DNA of 64,000 nucleotides from Thalassotalea atypica. Its GTDB lineage: Bacteria; Pseudomonadota; Gammaproteobacteria; Enterobacterales; Alteromonadaceae. The notes below the pieces were generated by a model. It worked only from the letters and a program-made list of their open reading frames with translations, ran no database searches and was not told the origin of the DNA. The translations under genes and the position numbers were made by a program. Numbering within the stretch: position 1 is the stretch's first letter; every line of letters begins with the position of its first letter. Positions 27,269 through 37,275 of the stretch are shown here, one piece after another. The stretch is taken from contig NZ_AP027364.1 of NCBI RefSeq assembly GCF_030295975.1, forward strand, positions 1,674,001 to 1,738,000. Direction: 5' to 3'.

Positions 27269-27293
27269 AGCCAACTTTATTGTTGGCTTTTTT
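27269..27293 (+). terminator. Terminator of the DUF3012 gene
   Basis: AGCCAAC/GTTGGCT stem, 6-base loop, six Ts. Confidence 0.85.
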
Positions 27294-27637
27294 ATAGCTA
27301 AGTTTAAGTGATTCATATTTTTCAAAAGTTAAAGCAACCTTCATGTTAGGCAATAATTTGCACAATAAAACTAACAGTTTTATTGGTGTATTTTGCTCGT
27401 ACTAGGTTGGGGAATAGGTATGTTTCACATTGTTTCCTAGTAGATGAAGTATTTAAAATTTTCAGTCCTAATTGGGGAACAAAACAAATAGATAAACGGT
27501 TAAACCTGAAATTATAATGTCGTAAAATATTGTTTTATAGATTAAAATCCTATGTATTGAGTTATCTTCGAGTTACTTAGGTTTTTTATGTAAAATTGAA
27601 AAGCGGATAATGATTGTTAGTTTAGATACCAATAGAA
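27294..27637. other. Intergenic region before the DUF748 gene
   Basis: About 340 AT-rich bases with no ORF, strong hairpin or recognisable operator. Confidence 0.4.
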
Positions 27638-30127
27638 ATGGACGTATTAATGACAGATAAATTACAAACCTCCCGAGCACTTTCATGGCTAAAAACACCA
27701 GTTCTCATCCTGTTTACCTGTCTATTTATAATGCTCAGTGGTGTATGGGTTTTTGGTGGGTACTTTTTGAAATACCAATTGAATCAAGAGCTAAAAGTAT
27801 ATGATGTTAAATTTTCAAACAAGAGTGACTTGTCTTTCAATCCTTTTAAGGGCGCTTTAGTAATTGAAAATGCTGAATTAACGGATGTATTAGGAACAAC
27901 ACCAGCATTCGCATTAAAGACAGTGAAAATTGACGTTAATTTATTGGCATTATTTTCGAAACAGTTGATGTTTGATGAACTAACCGTTGATGGGGTATAT
28001 CTTTCTATATTAAAGAATACACAAGGGCTCATTATTGCCGGGATCAACACTCAAAAATTAAATGCAGGGACTAAAGAGAAAGAACTCAAAGAGCCACTGA
28101 GTGATGCACAAAGTAACTGGTCGGTTGATTTATCAAATATTGACGTCAGCAATATAAATATTGCTTTTAACGAATTTGGTATTGAGCACCAGTTGAACTT
28201 ATACGCAATCAATGTTGATAAATTAACAGCTTCTGCTTTCGAGCAACGTTTTTTATTATCCACTAATGGTTCGGTTAACAATGCCAATATTGAGGTGAAA
28301 CTCGATGGTGGGCTTAACAATTCAGCAGGTGAAATTCTCACAGAAATTCGATTATCAGATTTTACCTTCGAAAAGCTCAAGCAATACTTGCCCTCAACCA
28401 TTCATCATCTGTCAGCTAACACCGATGTAGCAATGACCATTGAAACAACACTAAACCCCAGCGAAATGAATTTTGCCATTAGTGATACCCATATTCGTGC
28501 TGAAAACGTGCAGGTAACAGATCATGAGCGTGTTGCTTCGGTTGGGGCTTTCTCCATCGAAAGTGATCATACGCATGTCGTTATTAAGTTGCCTAAACAG
28601 CAACAAAAAGTAGAAGAGAGTAATTTCGCTATAGATATCGAAAGTGAGTTAACCGTAGGTCTAGAAAAACTAGCGATTGAGCAATCGGAGCAAAAACAAA
28701 AGTTGCTTTCTCTCGGCCAATTTACAACAGAGCCGATAACGCTGCGCTTCAAACAAGGCCGTGTTGAAATATCTTCAAAAGCAGTTATGGCTAAACAATT
28801 GTTCATTGGTGAACATTTATCGATACATCAAGAAGACAAAGCGTCTGAGGACAACCAAGCGCCCACTCTAGCTAGTTTTAAGCAAATAACGCTCAGAGAC
28901 ATTGTTTTTTCTAATGAAGCTTTAAACCTATCGGAAATTGAGTTTGGCGCCATTGACGCTAACATCATTCTAGATGCGCAACGAAAGCTTGCAAACCTGC
29001 CACTACTCAACCGTGATGGAGAGGTAGCTCAAGACAACAATGAGATTTCTACGCAACAAGACACTATTGAGATTGTTCAAGTATCACCAACACAACCAAA
29101 AGATGAAGATCACTCGATATTTGAATTTTTGATTCATAGGATATTTCTTGCAGAGCCAGCGAATATATATTTTCGAGATATGAGTTTTGAGCAAACCTTT
29201 GAGCGCGACATTAAAATTGAAAAATTTGCATTAGATAATCTATCCAGTGAAATAAATGAACTAACAACCTATACATTGCTCGCCGAAGTAGATCAACATG
29301 CCAAGTTAAACTTTGACGGGACTGTAAGACCATGGGCAGATAAAACAAATGTTTCATTCAAAGGTAATTTGGAAGAGCTTTCTTTGCCTGCGCTTTCAGC
29401 ATATTTGGGCGATATGGCAGACTTGAGTTTTGCTAGTGGTCAACTTGATACAAATATTGATTTAACAATTAAAGATGACGTTTTGCAGGGGGATTCTAAT
29501 ATCGTGCTACGCGGTGTTGATATTACTGAGAAAGAAAGTAATCACAATGAGCAACCCTCAAGTGATAGCCTGATTTCACTGGGTTCAGCATTTAATATGC
29601 TAAAAGATGAAAATGGTAATGTTGATTTAGAAATCCCATTGGCCGGAAATATTTCTGATCCTGAATTTGGCTTCGCGAGCTTTATTAATATTGTCGGTAA
29701 GAAAGCGATAATGGCGGCGACAGAAACTTATTTGATTCAAACATTTGTTCCATATGCCAATATCGTCTCTATTGCTAAGTTTGCTGGCGGTTATATGCTA
29801 AAAACCGATATAAAACCAATGAACTATGAAAAAGAGCAAATCAATTTGGCGCCTGAGCAACGTGAATATATTGATCAAATTGCTGGTTTAATGATTGAAC
29901 GTCCAGAGATGCACATCAAGCTGTGTGCCGTTGCAGCTATAAGTGAAATGGCCACGCCAAAAGAGAACGCTGATGAAAAGCTTCGTGAACTAAGTCTCCA
30001 ACGCGCAGGTCATTTAAAAAGTTACCTGATGAGCGAGCACAATATTGAGTCTAAACGTATCTTGCTGTGCGCGCCAAGTGTCGATGAAAGCGAACAAGCA
30101 ACCCCGCGTATGGAGTTCAGTGTGTAA
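27638..30127 (+). CDS. DUF748 (AsmA-like) envelope protein
   Basis: 829 residues with one N-terminal membrane helix (VLILFTCLFIMLSGVWVFGG), then a very long repetitive beta-rich periplasmic region. DUF748 marks include LSFNPFKGALVIENAEL, NIYFRDMSF and VPLAGN-like IPLAGNISDPEFGF near the end. The last 80 residues (IAGLMIERPEMHIKLCAVAA ... RAGHLKSYLMSE) resemble the OmpA-like end of the family. AsmA-type proteins are proposed to bridge the membranes for phospholipid transport; that is family-level knowledge only. The start may instead be the ATG at 27650. Confidence 0.85.
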   Translation: MDVLMTDKLQTSRALSWLKTPVLILFTCLFIMLSGVWVFGGYFLKYQLNQELKVYDVKFSNKSDLSFNPFKGALVIENAELTDVLGTTPAFALKTVKIDVNLLALFSKQLMFDELTVDGVYLSILKNTQGLIIAGINTQKLNAGTKEKELKEPLSDAQSNWSVDLSNIDVSNINIAFNEFGIEHQLNLYAINVDKLTASAFEQRFLLSTNGSVNNANIEVKLDGGLNNSAGEILTEIRLSDFTFEKLKQYLPSTIHHLSANTDVAMTIETTLNPSEMNFAISDTHIRAENVQVTDHERVASVGAFSIESDHTHVVIKLPKQQQKVEESNFAIDIESELTVGLEKLAIEQSEQKQKLLSLGQFTTEPITLRFKQGRVEISSKAVMAKQLFIGEHLSIHQEDKASEDNQAPTLASFKQITLRDIVFSNEALNLSEIEFGAIDANIILDAQRKLANLPLLNRDGEVAQDNNEISTQQDTIEIVQVSPTQPKDEDHSIFEFLIHRIFLAEPANIYFRDMSFEQTFERDIKIEKFALDNLSSEINELTTYTLLAEVDQHAKLNFDGTVRPWADKTNVSFKGNLEELSLPALSAYLGDMADLSFASGQLDTNIDLTIKDDVLQGDSNIVLRGVDITEKESNHNEQPSSDSLISLGSAFNMLKDENGNVDLEIPLAGNISDPEFGFASFINIVGKKAIMAATETYLIQTFVPYANIVSIAKFAGGYMLKTDIKPMNYEKEQINLAPEQREYIDQIAGLMIERPEMHIKLCAVAAISEMATPKENADEKLRELSLQRAGHLKSYLMSEHNIESKRILLCAPSVDESEQATPRMEFSV

Positions 30128-30173
30128 CTATTGCACAAAGCTACTGTTCGCTCAGTATGGTGAGCAGTAAATA

Positions 30174-30989
30174 TTAGATACCGAACGTTTCTTTCACTTT
30201 TACTTCAAAGGCTTCGTCAGAGAGCTCTTTACGTAAAGGGACAAATGTTGTCGCTTCGCTGCCTACAGGGACGGCAATAGCAGAATTTTCATCTTCTATA
30301 ATCGATTTTACAGCATCAGCAATTGGTAGAGGGCTAGGGCCTTCATTGATCGCTTTAGCAACAATTGGAACAAAATGGGCAACCAGCTCTTTATAGGGTG
30401 AGTCATCGCTAGTTGTTGCAGCATTTGCTACAAGGCCTTTTTTAACAAAATTAGTGCCAAATAACCCTGATTGAACAGAATGAACACGCACATTATGCGG
30501 GGCGACTTCAAAACGAATAGAATCAACGAAGCCTTCAACGGCATACTTACTTGCATTGTAATGAGACAATAGTGGTAGCCCCATTTTTCCTAAGAATGAA
30601 CTGATGTTGATAATGACACCTGCTTTTGCTTCGCGCATATAAGGAAGTACGGCTCTGGTCATTTTCATTAAGCCGAAAACATTCACATCAAACTGTTTAA
30701 AGATCTCTTCGTCAGTCGCTTCTTCAGCGGTCGAAACAAGTCCAAATCCGGCATTATTAACTAACACATCAATCTTGCTTTCTTTAGCGATAATTGACGT
30801 TACCGCTTTTTGCATTGATTCAGTATCAGAGACATCAAGATAAATATTGTTTACGCCTTGTATTTTGGGCGTTTCAAGACTCTTATCTCGCGTTCCTGCA
30901 TAAACGGTATAACCATTTTCATTTAAAAAACGAGCGGTAATTTCGCCCATTCCAGAACTAGCACCAGTGATCAAAACAACTTTAGTCAT
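30174..30989 (-). CDS. Short-chain dehydrogenase/reductase (SDR)
   Basis: 271 residues, classical SDR: nucleotide-binding TGASSGMGE (residues 8-16), VNNAGFGLVS, catalytic Ser in INISSFLG and YNASKYAVEG (Tyr-x-x-x-Lys). The substrate is unknown. It is a paralogue of the SDR at 32005-32826 (both have IINISSFLGK(M/I)GLPL and a shared C-terminal RRELSDE/RKELSDE motif), and an AraC regulator lies between them. Confidence 0.9.
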   Translation of the reverse strand: MTKVVLITGASSGMGEITARFLNENGYTVYAGTRDKSLETPKIQGVNNIYLDVSDTESMQKAVTSIIAKESKIDVLVNNAGFGLVSTAEEATDEEIFKQFDVNVFGLMKMTRAVLPYMREAKAGVIINISSFLGKMGLPLLSHYNASKYAVEGFVDSIRFEVAPHNVRVHSVQSGLFGTNFVKKGLVANAATTSDDSPYKELVAHFVPIVAKAINEGPSPLPIADAVKSIIEDENSAIAVPVGSEATTFVPLRKELSDEAFEVKVKETFGI

Positions 30990-31082
30990 AATATTTCCTA
31001 AGTAGTGATTTCATTAAGCAAATATTACCTTGGCGGACTAATTATTATTATAGGGTTTTGTCACTAAAGGGATTATTAAGTA

Positions 31083-32012
31083 TCACAATGCGGAGCTTTT
31101 TAAGTCTTTAGGATATACGCCATATGCTTTATAAAATATTGAGCTAAAGTGCCCTTGATGTTTGTAGCCAATTTCATGTGCAATATCGGCAACACTCATG
31201 ATGTTTTCTCGCAAAAGCAGGTTAGCTCTTTCTAAACGAAGCTTTTGAATATAAGCGTAAATGGTGGTTTTATGGACTTTTTTAAAAGATTTTTTTAACT
31301 TGAAGTCATTAGTAGCACATAACCTTGCCAGCTCTTTAAGAGAAGGCGGATTGCAATAGTGTTGAAGGATGATATTTTTAGCCCTTGCAGCTATTTCAAC
31401 TTCCTCTTCGGTGTGCACGCTCGGATCAAGTATATCAAGTAATGAAAATCGGTGGATGATGTACTCAATGGCGCGATGCTCACTGATAATACTATTCATC
31501 TTCTCATTGTGTTTAGCTTTAATGATTTTATCGATAAGATAAAGGCTAAGCGCGTCGGTCGGTGTCTCATTGATTAGCTCAAGGCTAACTTCAGTTTGCA
31601 GCTTCTCATATAAAAAGTTGATCGGTTCGTCGGTATTGTCACTTAAGTACCTTTTAATGAAAAAGTCACCGATAAAGAGAATGAATATCTCGGATTTTTC
31701 TGAGTGTTCAATGGTTATTTCTAAATCTTGCCGAGAAGAACCAAATAAGTATGTGTTGTCCCTATTTAACTTGACGTCCTTTTGGGCAATATTGTCTTTT
31801 ACTAAGCATGCACCTTGGCGCACAGAGACGATAAAGTTCATGCGATCGAGGTTTTTCAGGCGTAGTACTTTGTTTTCAGTCATATTAAGTGAAATATCAA
31901 AAAAGACTAAACCATTTGAGATATCAACACGATAGATATGCTGATTACAATGTTTGTACAGTTCAGTAAGTTTATAACATCTATCAGTAATATTAAAAAA
32001 GAAGCTATCCAT
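31083..32012 (-). CDS. AraC-family transcriptional regulator
   Basis: 309 residues. The C-terminal AraC domain (about 205-305) has both helix-turn-helices: PPSLKELARLCATNDFKLKK and IMSVADIAHEIGYKHQGHFS, ending FYKAYGVYPKDLK. The N-terminal 200 residues match no sensor domain I can name. The start overlaps the end of the upstream SDR gene by 8 bp, so the two are translationally coupled. It probably regulates the flanking SDR genes (inference). Confidence 0.88.
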   Translation of the reverse strand: MDSFFFNITDRCYKLTELYKHCNQHIYRVDISNGLVFFDISLNMTENKVLRLKNLDRMNFIVSVRQGACLVKDNIAQKDVKLNRDNTYLFGSSRQDLEITIEHSEKSEIFILFIGDFFIKRYLSDNTDEPINFLYEKLQTEVSLELINETPTDALSLYLIDKIIKAKHNEKMNSIISEHRAIEYIIHRFSLLDILDPSVHTEEEVEIAARAKNIILQHYCNPPSLKELARLCATNDFKLKKSFKKVHKTTIYAYIQKLRLERANLLLRENIMSVADIAHEIGYKHQGHFSSIFYKAYGVYPKDLKSSAL

Positions 32013-32826
32013 GTAAGCTATAGTACTCCCTGACTCTACGTTCGAAATCTTCGTCAGACAGTTCTCGTCGCATGGGGATAAACTTTCTGGCTTTATCTCC
32101 TATCGTCGCTCTTGCGGGGAACGTTTTATCTTCGATGATCTTAATAATAAGATCTGCCGCTTCGGTAGCATCATTTCCTTCGTTTATTTGCTCCAAAATA
32201 TTTGGGACTAAATTATCGGTTAAGGCGGAGTACGGGCTGCTTTTTGCCATAGTTGATGAATTAACAACTAAATTACCTTTGGAGAAGTTAGTGCTAAAAA
32301 AACCCGGCATGATCGAGTGTACCCTGATATTAAAAGGGCTTAACTCGTATCTAAGTGAATCAGTTACACCTTCAACCGCATACTTACTTGAGTTGTAAAA
32401 GGTGAATAGGGGCAGTCCTATTTTGCCAAGGAAGGAACTGATGTTGATGATCACGCCTTTGCTTTGGTTTCTCATTAAAGGCGTAACCGCTTTACACAAG
32501 CGAAAAAGACTGAATACATTGATATTAAATTGTTGGTACATTTGTTCTTCCGTGACGTCTTCAACCGCTGATACTAGCGCATAGCCTGCGTTGTTAACGA
32601 GAACATCTATCGTGCCTTGTTCATCAATTATGCGTTTAATGACCTTATCAATACTTTGATTATCGGTGATATCAAGGGCGACAACATGTAAGTTTTCTAA
32701 AGTGATTGAAAATTTTGAGGGCTCTCTAGTGCCAGCATAAACAATATAGTCCTCTTGCACGAGTCTTAACGCAGTTATTCTACCGATACCGGAGCTTGCA
32801 CCTGTAATTAGCACGACTTTTGCCAT
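32005..32826 (-). CDS. Short-chain dehydrogenase/reductase (SDR), paralogue
   Basis: 273 residues with TGASSGIGR, VNNAGYALVS, INISSFLG and YNSSKYAVEG. It is first of the SDR-AraC-SDR group on this strand, and its end overlaps the AraC gene by 8 bp. Similarity to the downstream SDR suggests duplication around the regulator. Substrate unknown. Confidence 0.9.
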   Translation of the reverse strand: MAKVVLITGASSGIGRITALRLVQEDYIVYAGTREPSKFSITLENLHVVALDITDNQSIDKVIKRIIDEQGTIDVLVNNAGYALVSAVEDVTEEQMYQQFNINVFSLFRLCKAVTPLMRNQSKGVIINISSFLGKIGLPLFTFYNSSKYAVEGVTDSLRYELSPFNIRVHSIMPGFFSTNFSKGNLVVNSSTMAKSSPYSALTDNLVPNILEQINEGNDATEAADLIIKIIEDKTFPARATIGDKARKFIPMRRELSDEDFERRVREYYSLHG

Positions 32827-32901
32827 GAGAGCTTTTCCTTTGAAGATCGTAATATTGCTTTGTTAAACGTTTAATGATGAGCCTTAAACATCTGCCGGAA
32901 C

Positions 32902-32924
32902 AAAAAAGGAGCCACATGAGCTCC
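32902..32924 (-). terminator. Terminator of the nir biosynthesis operon
   Basis: On the minus strand a GGAGC/GCTCC stem with a 7-base loop is followed by six Ts. It lies 47 bp beyond the nirN stop. Confidence 0.8.
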
Positions 32925-32970
32925 CTCTTAATTAACTCCGTTTAAAGGAGTATGGCTTAATAAATGAAAC

Positions 32971-34599
32971 TTAGTGACTGGTGCCTTTTTCGTAATTTAT
33001 TTTATTAAACACATTATATTTTCCTGATGGTTTTTTCATTGGTAATCGCTTTATCTCTTCCAGTGTATTAGCGTTATATACAATGATCGCACCGTCATTA
33101 TCCCAAATACTTAAAATAACGTACTTTCCATCTTTGGTGAATTCCACATGTGCTGCAGTTTTCCCTGGGGCAGGAGCGAGGGTTTTCACTATTTCTAATG
33201 TTTCTTTATTAATGACGTGTACTTTTTCTTTGTTTGGACCAAAAAATACATCTACCCACGCGTAAGGTGAATTAGAATGGCTGCGCATAAAGAAACCGGG
33301 GCCTTCGGTTTTAATTTCTTTAATTACATTCCAATTTTCCATATCAATCACAGATACGCGGCCATCTTTAATGTTAGGAGAAGCAAATATAGTTTTACCT
33401 TGATAATCCCATGTAATCCCTGAGCCTAAGTGTGGCATACCGGCCATCTCGATAGTGGCAACTTTCTTTTTGGTATCTAAATTAATTACTTGACCATTTT
33501 GACTATCGCGAGAAGCACCTATCAAGTTGATGTACTCAGGGTCAAAGAAAAAGTCATCCAGATAATCTGCGGTACGAATACGTCGAATAGGGAAGGCATC
33601 TTCAATTTTCCAGTTTTCTAATTCCCCTTCGCCGCCGTCTTTACGGTAATCATGTGCCCAACCTTTGAACACTTCAACACCACCTTTATCACTGTATGGG
33701 ATTTCCCATACCTCTTTAACGTCTTTTAAGGCCACTATAAAGCTATGACGAGGTGGTGCGTTGTATACCGCACTGACACGTGAACTAACGCCTTGTGAGT
33801 CAATTGTTTCAACTGTTTTTATTGGAGTTAAGTCTTTAGTATCTAGAATAACCACATTGTGCGGCAAGTAATTACCCACAATAGCGTATTTACCGTCTGA
33901 AGAAATGGCTAGATTTCGAGTATTAATCCCAGCCCTGATTTCCGAAACAACTTTTAGGTTGTATATATCGTATTTGCTGATCCATCCATCCCTTGAGGCG
34001 AAGTAAACATAGCGGCCATCAGGTGAATATTTAGGACCACCATGCAAGGCAAAACGAGTCTTAAATCGTGTGATTGGCTCAAATGTATCACCATTGAGTA
34101 CAGTTGCCGAATGATCGCCAAGTTCGACAACAATAAACAAGTTCATCAAGTCGGCATCAAAAACAGGCGTGTTACCCAACTTACTTTGGTCAAAATGTTG
34201 AACCTGAGAATCTTTCATATCCGCCATGCTCCACTTTGGAAGCTCTTTCGCTGGCGTATAGATATAGTCAATAAGCGTATTGATTTCACTATCATTCAAT
34301 GTTTTTACAAAACTAGGCATCTGCGTTGCCGCTCGGCCATGTTTAATGACATTTACCGCTTTATTTTTTCTTAATCGAGAAAGGTTTTCAGGGAAAAGAG
34401 CTGGACCCATTGCGCCCATGCGCTCTATGCCATGACATGTTTGGCAATGTGTTTCGTAGAGCTTTTCAGCTTTCGCTATAGTACTATCCGCTGCTTGTAA
34501 ATTGGCAGAAAAAGCAAAGCTTGTTGCCAACGTTAGTGCAAAAGATACACCTTTAAAGACGGGTAGGTTAACTACCGCCATCAAAATTTTTGACTTCAT
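32971..34599 (-). CDS. nirN: NirN, dihydro-heme d1 dehydrogenase (cytochrome c / d1-domain protein)
   Basis: 542 residues. Signal peptide to about residue 37, class I cytochrome c domain with CQTCH (C52, C55, H56), then an eight-bladed d1-type propeller (HGGPKYSPDGRYVYFASRDG, GITWDYQGKTIFASPN). NirN completes heme d1 synthesis by oxidising dihydro-heme d1 in the periplasm, then hands the cofactor to NirS. It is last in the operon, as in Pseudomonas aeruginosa. It is distinguished from NirS, also present, by this position and by its divergent propeller sequence. Confidence 0.9.
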   Translation of the reverse strand: MKSKILMAVVNLPVFKGVSFALTLATSFAFSANLQAADSTIAKAEKLYETHCQTCHGIERMGAMGPALFPENLSRLRKNKAVNVIKHGRAATQMPSFVKTLNDSEINTLIDYIYTPAKELPKWSMADMKDSQVQHFDQSKLGNTPVFDADLMNLFIVVELGDHSATVLNGDTFEPITRFKTRFALHGGPKYSPDGRYVYFASRDGWISKYDIYNLKVVSEIRAGINTRNLAISSDGKYAIVGNYLPHNVVILDTKDLTPIKTVETIDSQGVSSRVSAVYNAPPRHSFIVALKDVKEVWEIPYSDKGGVEVFKGWAHDYRKDGGEGELENWKIEDAFPIRRIRTADYLDDFFFDPEYINLIGASRDSQNGQVINLDTKKKVATIEMAGMPHLGSGITWDYQGKTIFASPNIKDGRVSVIDMENWNVIKEIKTEGPGFFMRSHSNSPYAWVDVFFGPNKEKVHVINKETLEIVKTLAPAPGKTAAHVEFTKDGKYVILSIWDNDGAIIVYNANTLEEIKRLPMKKPSGKYNVFNKINYEKGTSH

Positions 34600-34629
34600 T
34601 TAAGTGCCTTAATGTCTTAATTCCAAAGA

Positions 34630-35493
34630 TTAAGCCGTCTTAATTTGGATTTCGCTAGCTTGGACGTAATCATTTGCATCGAAAAAGCCCGGTGTTTTCA
34701 GGTTTTTGTCAGTCAATTGATTCACTACATCACCAATTACGATAAGGGTAGGTGGCGTGATGTTATGCTTTTCTACTAATTCAGCCAAGTTACCAATAGT
34801 ACCACGATAGGTTTGCTGCTCGGGTTGTGTTCCTTTACGGATTAGTGCGGCAGGCGTATCTGCTTCTCGGCCGTGCTTTATTAACTGTTCGGTAATTTTA
34901 GGTAAGGTATTAATGCCCATATAAAACACCACGGTTTGCGCCTTACTAGATAAGCTTTCCCATGGTAAGTTTAGCTGACCATTATTTTGCATGTGACCTG
35001 TTATGAAGGTACAACCTTGAGCAACACCGCGATGAGTTAGCGGTATGCCAGAATATGTTGTACAGCCAGAAGCCGCCGTAATTCCGGGGCAAACGTGACA
35101 GCTTACGCCACGTTCTAGCATGAATTCTGCTTCTTCACCACCACGCCCAAAGATAAATGGATCACCGCCTTTTAGTCGTAGGACTTTTTTACCCATTTTG
35201 GCATGGTCTACGAGAAGTTGGTTGATCTTGTCTTGTGGTACACAGTGTTTCGCTTGCTCTTTACCAACATAGTATTTTTCACAATTTTCAGGCAGCAATT
35301 CCAGTATCTCTTCGCTAACTAAACGATCGTAAATAGCTATTTCTGCTTGTTCAATAAACCTTACTGCTCGTATGGTGAGTAATTCTGCGTCACCAGGACC
35401 TGAGCCAACTAAAGCAACTTCTCCAGCGTTAAGACAAGACTTTCCATAAGACTTTATTTTTGCGCTGCTAATCGATAGTGGTGAGGTTGTCAT
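34630..35493 (-). CDS. nirE: NirE, uroporphyrinogen-III C-methyltransferase
   Basis: 287 residues. SUMT signatures in order: VALVGSGPGDAELLTIRAV, YDRLVSEEILELLP, LRLKGGDPFIFGRGGEE, CPGITAASGCTTYSGIPLTH and VVFYMGI. It uses SAM to make precorrin-2, the first committed step of the d1 branch. A CysG or CobA role could be argued in isolation, but its place in the nir operon makes NirE the best name. Confidence 0.93.
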   Translation of the reverse strand: MTTSPLSISSAKIKSYGKSCLNAGEVALVGSGPGDAELLTIRAVRFIEQAEIAIYDRLVSEEILELLPENCEKYYVGKEQAKHCVPQDKINQLLVDHAKMGKKVLRLKGGDPFIFGRGGEEAEFMLERGVSCHVCPGITAASGCTTYSGIPLTHRGVAQGCTFITGHMQNNGQLNLPWESLSSKAQTVVFYMGINTLPKITEQLIKHGREADTPAALIRKGTQPEQQTYRGTIGNLAELVEKHNITPPTLIVIGDVVNQLTDKNLKTPGFFDANDYVQASEIQIKTA

Positions 35494-35517
35494 ATATTTT
35501 CCTTTAATTTGTCTTAT

Positions 35518-36708
35518 CTATACTTGTACAACGGAAATTTCTTCGGCTACTTGACTGGCAATGCCAATCTCATGATCTTCCAAGTAGCAACCAGGATCTT
35601 CTGACCATGCATCTTTGGTTTGGGCAAACGCTCTGGTTCTAGTATTGCCACCACAGATGTTCAAGTACTGGCATTTAGCACAGCGACCTTTGACAGGTCT
35701 TGGCGATTGTCTAAACCCTAGCATTAGTGGATCTTGAGTATTTCGCCAAACGTCTGAAAATTTTTCAGTTTTGACATTGCCAATTGGGTGGTTCCACCAG
35801 TATGTATCAGGATGAATGGTTCCTGTATTGTCAATGTTTGCAACATTTACGCCACTGGCGTTTCCGCCCCAATTTATTAGGCGTTGGCGTAGGTTTTCAA
35901 TACGCTCTGGGTATTTGTCACCAAACTTTTTCTGTGCCCACTGCAGCAAAAAAGGACCGTCTGCGTCGTTATTTCCTGTGACAAAATCGGTTTCTATTCC
36001 TTTTGAAATATGCGACCAAGCTCGTTCGTAAAGCATCTCCATTGCGTCTTTGGTCATTTTAAATACTGCATCATTTTCTGCGTTTCGTTTTCCACGACCG
36101 GAATAATTTAAGTGTGATAAATAGAATTTATCGACATTATTTTCTTCCATTAAGTTCAACATCGCAGGTAAGTCAGCAAAATTATCCTGTGTTAAACAAA
36201 GTCGCATGCCCACTTTAATCCCTGCCTCTTTGCACAGTTTTAGGGCATGCATTGATTGTTTAAAGCTACCTTTTTGTTGACGGAATTCATCGTGGAACTC
36301 TTCCAAACCATCAATACTAATTCCAACATATTGGTAGTCTGCAGCCTTTATTTTCTCAATATTTGATTCGTCAATGAGCGTACCATTAGTTGATAGTGCG
36401 ACATAGAAACCTTTTGATTTAGCATATGCCGTAATTTCAAAAATATCTGGGCGCATTAATGGCTCACCGCCAGATAAGATTAGTACAGGGACATGGGCAA
36501 CTTTCAGGTCATCAATCGTTGCTTTAATCTGCTCTGTCGTCAGTTCATCCTTAAAATCAATATCAAGGGACGTTGAGTAACAGTGCTTACAGCGGAGGTT
36601 ACAACGGCGAATTAAGTTCCAGATCACGACAGGTCCAGGCATTTTGTGTGCCTTGCCTGGAGGTAAATCATCGTGAAAGGTTTTAAGTAATTGTGAGATC
36701 CTAAACAT
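35518..36708 (-). CDS. nirJ: NirJ, radical-SAM enzyme of heme d1 synthesis
   Basis: 396 residues. The radical-SAM cluster motif is RRCNLRCKHCYS (C36, C40, C43), followed by ILSGGEPLMRPD (SAM contact). The C-terminal auxiliary-cluster region has CAKCQYLNICGGNTR and a final Cys in DPGCYLEDHE. NirJ exchanges two propionates of didecarboxysiroheme for oxo groups. The 6-bp gap after nirH indicates tight coupling. Confidence 0.94.
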   Translation of the reverse strand: MFRISQLLKTFHDDLPPGKAHKMPGPVVIWNLIRRCNLRCKHCYSTSLDIDFKDELTTEQIKATIDDLKVAHVPVLILSGGEPLMRPDIFEITAYAKSKGFYVALSTNGTLIDESNIEKIKAADYQYVGISIDGLEEFHDEFRQQKGSFKQSMHALKLCKEAGIKVGMRLCLTQDNFADLPAMLNLMEENNVDKFYLSHLNYSGRGKRNAENDAVFKMTKDAMEMLYERAWSHISKGIETDFVTGNNDADGPFLLQWAQKKFGDKYPERIENLRQRLINWGGNASGVNVANIDNTGTIHPDTYWWNHPIGNVKTEKFSDVWRNTQDPLMLGFRQSPRPVKGRCAKCQYLNICGGNTRTRAFAQTKDAWSEDPGCYLEDHEIGIASQVAEEISVVQV

Positions 36709-36714
36709 AATCTA

Positions 36715-37275
36715 CTATGCCTTCTCTGTTGAATTTCGTTTAAGACGCAATCCGGTCTTTTTTAATATTTGGGTGCTGGTTAACATGTCATATGGTTTGA
36801 AGAGTGTTTTTTGCTCATCATCATGAAAACGTTCAACCAGTACATCAGTCAGTAATTTTTTAATTTGGCTACGTTGTTGCTCGATTTCATCAGGAGATTT
36901 CCCGTGTACCATGGCAAACAAATTGAAATTCCAGCTTGGTAATTTTCGTGGACGTAAATAACAGTGACTGACAAAAGGAAGTTTGCCGACTGCATCACCA
37001 AACGTAGTGGCATGTTCATCAGCAATATCCCATACGGTCATGCCATTATAAGTGTAGCCCAACTTATAATGGTTAGGGACTGCAGCGATTCGACGAACAA
37101 TGCCATTTTCTAAGAATTTTTCAGTTAACTCATAAACTTGTTCTACTGATATTTTTAACTGTTCAGCAATCCAATGGTAGGGTCTAGCTACAATAGGTAA
37201 ACCATTTTGAGTTAGCAGCACATATTCACGCTCTATAGGCGTAAGTGCATTAGACTGGGAGGTAGAGACCGACAT
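36715..37275 (-). CDS. nirH: NirH, siroheme decarboxylase subunit (AsnC/Lrp fold)
   Basis: 186 residues, AsnC/Lrp-like with an N-terminal winged helix (YVLLTQNGLPIVARPYHWIA) and C-terminal RAM-like domain (HCYLRPRKLPSWNFNLFAMV). NirDLGH decarboxylates siroheme to 12,18-didecarboxysiroheme. It overlaps nirG by 26 bp. The four subunits are separate genes here, and H is assigned by order. Confidence 0.88.
   Translation of the reverse strand: MSVSTSQSNALTPIEREYVLLTQNGLPIVARPYHWIAEQLKISVEQVYELTEKFLENGIVRRIAAVPNHYKLGYTYNGMTVWDIADEHATTFGDAVGKLPFVSHCYLRPRKLPSWNFNLFAMVHGKSPDEIEQQRSQIKKLLTDVLVERFHDDEQKTLFKPYDMLTSTQILKKTGLRLKRNSTEKA

Noticed and set aside
32971-34599. A second nitrite reductase (NirS paralogue)
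   Set aside because: Its place at the end of nirCFDLGHJEN and its divergent propeller fit NirN instead.
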